A stretch of 64,000 bases of DNA from Actinomycetota bacterium (GTDB lineage: Bacteria > Actinomycetota > Actinomycetes > Streptosporangiales > Streptosporangiaceae), in assembly GCA_021324595.1 (NCBI GenBank), contig JAJPIV010000021.1, positions 42,596 through 106,595 on the forward strand. Direction: 5' to 3'. The notes below the pieces were generated by a model. It was not told the origin of the DNA. It saw only the letters and a program-made list of their open reading frames with translations, and did no database searches. A program made the position numbers and the translations under genes. Below are positions 62,077 to 64,000 of this stretch, piece by piece (the first letter of the stretch is position 1; each line of letters begins with the position of its first letter).

Positions 62077-63956
62077 CGACCGAGCGGCTGACCGTCGCGC
62101 AGGCGCTGGTCAGGTTCCTCACCGCCCAGTACAGCGAGCGGGACGGTGTCCGCCAGCGCCTCTTCGCCGGCTGCTGGGGCATCTTCGGCCACGGCAACGT
62201 GGCCGGGCTGGGCGAGGCGCTGCTGGCGGCCGGTGACGGCCTGCGCTATTACCAGGCCCGCAACGAGCAGGCCATGGTGCACGCCGCGGCCGGCTATGCG
62301 CGCATGAAGGACCGGCTGCAGACCTTCGCCTGCACGTCCTCGATCGGCCCGGGCGCGACGAACATGGTGACGGGCGCCGCGCTCGCCACCATCAACCGCC
62401 TTCCGGTGCTGCTGCTGCCCGGCGAGGTGTTCGCCACCCGGCCGGCCAGCCCGGTCCTGCAGGAGCTGGAGGATCCCCGCACCTTCGAGACGTCGGTGAA
62501 CGACTGCCTGCGCCCGGTGTCCCGCTTCTTCGACCGGATCTGGCGCCCGGAGCAGCTGCCCGCCGCGCTGCTGCAGGCGATGCGCGTGCTCACCGACCCG
62601 GCCGAGACCGGCGCGGTCACGCTCGCGCTCCCGCAGGACACCGCGGCGGAGGCATTCGACTGGCCGCCTGAGCTGTTCGCGGACAGAGTGTGGCACATCC
62701 CGCGCCAGCGGCCAGAGCAGGCCGCGCTGGCGCGGGCCGCCGCGGTCATCCGCGGCAGCGCGCGGCCGCTGCTGGTGGCCGGGGGCGGCGTGCACTACAG
62801 CGGGGCCCGCGCGGCGCTCCGTGACTTCGCGGAGCGGACGGGCATCCCGGTGGCGGAGACCCAGGCGGGCAAGGGCGCCCTCCCCCACGGCCACCCCGCG
62901 CTGCTCGGCGCGATCGGCGTGACGGGGAGCGCTGCCGCGAACTCGCTGGCCCGCGAGGCGGACGTGGTCATCGGCGCCGGCACCCGCTGGAGCGACTTCA
63001 CCACGGCGTCGAACAGCCTGTTCACGCACCCCGGGGCGCGGTTCGTCAACATCAACGTCAGCGCTCACGACGCCGCCAAGCGCTGCGCCGTGCCGCTGGT
63101 CGCCGATGCCCGGGCCGGGCTCGAGGAGCTGGCCGGGGCGCTCGGCGGCTGGCAGGCGGACGCCGCTCACGCCCGGGCGGCGCGGGCCGCCGCGACGGCC
63201 TGGGACCAGGTGGTGGACCGCGCCTACCAGCTGGGCCATCACCCGCTTCCGGCTCAGTCGGAGGTGATCGGCGCGGTCAACGACGCGTGCGGGCCGCGTG
63301 ACGTGGTCGTCTGCGCGGCCGGCAGCATGCCTGGCGACCTGCACAAGCTCTGGCGTGCCCGGGACGGGAAGAGCTACCACGTCGAGTACGGCTACTCGTG
63401 CATGGGGTATGAGATCGCCGGCGGCCTCGGGGTGAAGCTGGCCGCCCCGGACCGCGAGGTGTACGTCCTCGTCGGCGACGGGTCCTACCTCATGCTCAGC
63501 TCCGAGATCGTCACCTGCGTGCAGGAGGGCGTCAAGCTCATCGTGGTGCTGGTGCAGAACCACGGGTTCGCCTCGATCGGATCGCTGTCCGAGTCCGTCG
63601 GCGCGGAGCGGTTCGGCACCCAGTACCGCTACCGGAGCGCCGGCTCCGGCCTGCTGGACGGGGAGATCCTGCCCGTCGACCTCGCCGCGCACGCGGCGAG
63701 CCTGGGAGCGATCGCGGTCAGGGCCAGCTCGGTCGCGGAGCTACGGGATGCGCTGGCAGCCGCGCGGGAGTCGCCGCGCATCACCGTCATAGAGATCGCG
63801 GTGGATCCCTCGGTGCCCGCGCCGGACTCGCAGGCCTGGTGGGAGGTCCCGGTCGCGCAGGTGTCGGCGCGGCCGCCCGCCCGCGCTGCCCGGAGCGCCT
63901 ACCTGCTCGGCAAGCGCACGCAGGTGGCGCCGATCCGCCCGTCGTGGCCGGCGTGA
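62073..63956 (+). CDS. iolD: 3D-(3,5/4)-trihydroxycyclohexane-1,2-dione hydrolase
   Basis: A 627-residue thiamine-diphosphate enzyme that opens the inositol ring dione. The N-terminal Pyr domain has RNEQAMVHAAAGYARM (catalytic Glu about residue 67), the middle domain binds the nucleotide part, and the PP domain carries the ThDP motif VGDGSYLMLSSEI (about 468-480, with the second half QNHGFASIG). ATG 62073 overlaps the iolB stop by four bases. Confidence 0.94.
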   Translation: MTTERLTVAQALVRFLTAQYSERDGVRQRLFAGCWGIFGHGNVAGLGEALLAAGDGLRYYQARNEQAMVHAAAGYARMKDRLQTFACTSSIGPGATNMVTGAALATINRLPVLLLPGEVFATRPASPVLQELEDPRTFETSVNDCLRPVSRFFDRIWRPEQLPAALLQAMRVLTDPAETGAVTLALPQDTAAEAFDWPPELFADRVWHIPRQRPEQAALARAAAVIRGSARPLLVAGGGVHYSGARAALRDFAERTGIPVAETQAGKGALPHGHPALLGAIGVTGSAAANSLAREADVVIGAGTRWSDFTTASNSLFTHPGARFVNINVSAHDAAKRCAVPLVADARAGLEELAGALGGWQADAAHARAARAAATAWDQVVDRAYQLGHHPLPAQSEVIGAVNDACGPRDVVVCAAGSMPGDLHKLWRARDGKSYHVEYGYSCMGYEIAGGLGVKLAAPDREVYVLVGDGSYLMLSSEIVTCVQEGVKLIVVLVQNHGFASIGSLSESVGAERFGTQYRYRSAGSGLLDGEILPVDLAAHAASLGAIAVRASSVAELRDALAAARESPRITVIEIAVDPSVPAPDSQAWWEVPVAQVSARPPARAARSAYLLGKRTQVAPIRPSWPA

Positions 63957-64000
63957 CCGATCCGCCCGATGGCCCGGCCGAGGCGCCGTCGTGCCCGCCC
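63953..64000 (+). CDS. Possible start of the next iol-operon gene, cut by the window edge
   Basis: GTG 63953 overlaps the iolD stop (GTGA), in keeping with the spacing style of this operon. Sixteen codons (VTDPPDGPAEAPSCPP) are visible and are not diagnostic. No ribosome binding site is seen. Confidence 0.35.
   Translation, partial: MTDPPDGPAEAPSCPP

Overview
The window is very GC-rich, densely coded DNA with many GTG starts, frequent 4-base ATGA/GTGA gene overlaps, and promoter-like TANNNT hexamers sitting directly upstream of start codons. Together with the gene families (Rv1733c-family protein, an Hrp1-type CBS protein, an MTB12-like lipoprotein, an F420-type luciferase-like oxidoreductase, CYP with a 3Fe-4S ferredoxin), this points to a soil-type actinomycete (Actinomycetota). 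I cannot name the genus. I see no rRNA, tRNA, CRISPR array, integrase or transposase; this reads as chromosomal sequence.

1-11.2 kb, housekeeping and cell surface: the start of a membrane protein, a DUF3048 protein, a glutamyl-tRNA synthetase with an unusual metal site, two exported proteins (one glycosidase-like, one of unknown function), NUDIX plus exonuclease III, an F420-type oxidoreductase, and a DUF3311/sodium:solute symporter pair.

11.3-18.4 kb, metal, arsenic and dormancy-like genes: a cation diffusion facilitator, ArsR with a palindromic operator, ArsM arsenite methyltransferase, an Hrp1-type CBS protein with a small coiled-coil partner, an Rv1733c-family membrane protein, a CapA-like protein, ArsB and a universal stress protein. 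The Hrp1/Rv1733c/USP set resembles a DosR (hypoxia) regulon, and a near-match to a DosR box lies at 15305-15318.

18.4-28.2 kb, oxidation and PLP enzymes: a form II CO-dehydrogenase-like molybdenum hydroxylase operon (L-S-M), a class III aminotransferase, a polytopic membrane protein, a class V aminotransferase fused to a two-cupin module, and a YbhN-type membrane protein.

28.4-39.0 kb: arylsulfatase, a lone argininosuccinate synthase, a three-gene ABC-2 exporter, a K+ channel/TrkA protein, a DHA2 drug exporter and an MTB12-like lipoprotein.

39.1-46.4 kb, nitrite/redox locus: a radical SAM/SPASM protein, a DUF2249-DUF59-SufR-like regulator operon, and divergently a 905-residue protein joining a multi-TM domain, an extra cupredoxin and a complete copper nitrite reductase. 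A 16-bp palindrome sits between the two promoters. A ferredoxin/P450 pair and an A-type Fe-S-like protein follow.

46.5-64 kb, inositol-type carbohydrate catabolism: after an MFS gene comes a ten-gene leftward operon (ABC importer, two TIM-barrel isomerases, a zinc dehydrogenase, three Gfo/Idh/MocA dehydrogenases) and a divergent rightward operon (iolC, an aldolase-like gene, iolB, iolD and the start of another gene). The shared 468-base control region holds at least three perfect inverted repeats. The likely flow is uptake by the ABC system, oxidation to an inosose by Gfo/Idh enzymes, dehydration by an IolE-like isomerase, then IolD, IolB, IolC and the aldolase.
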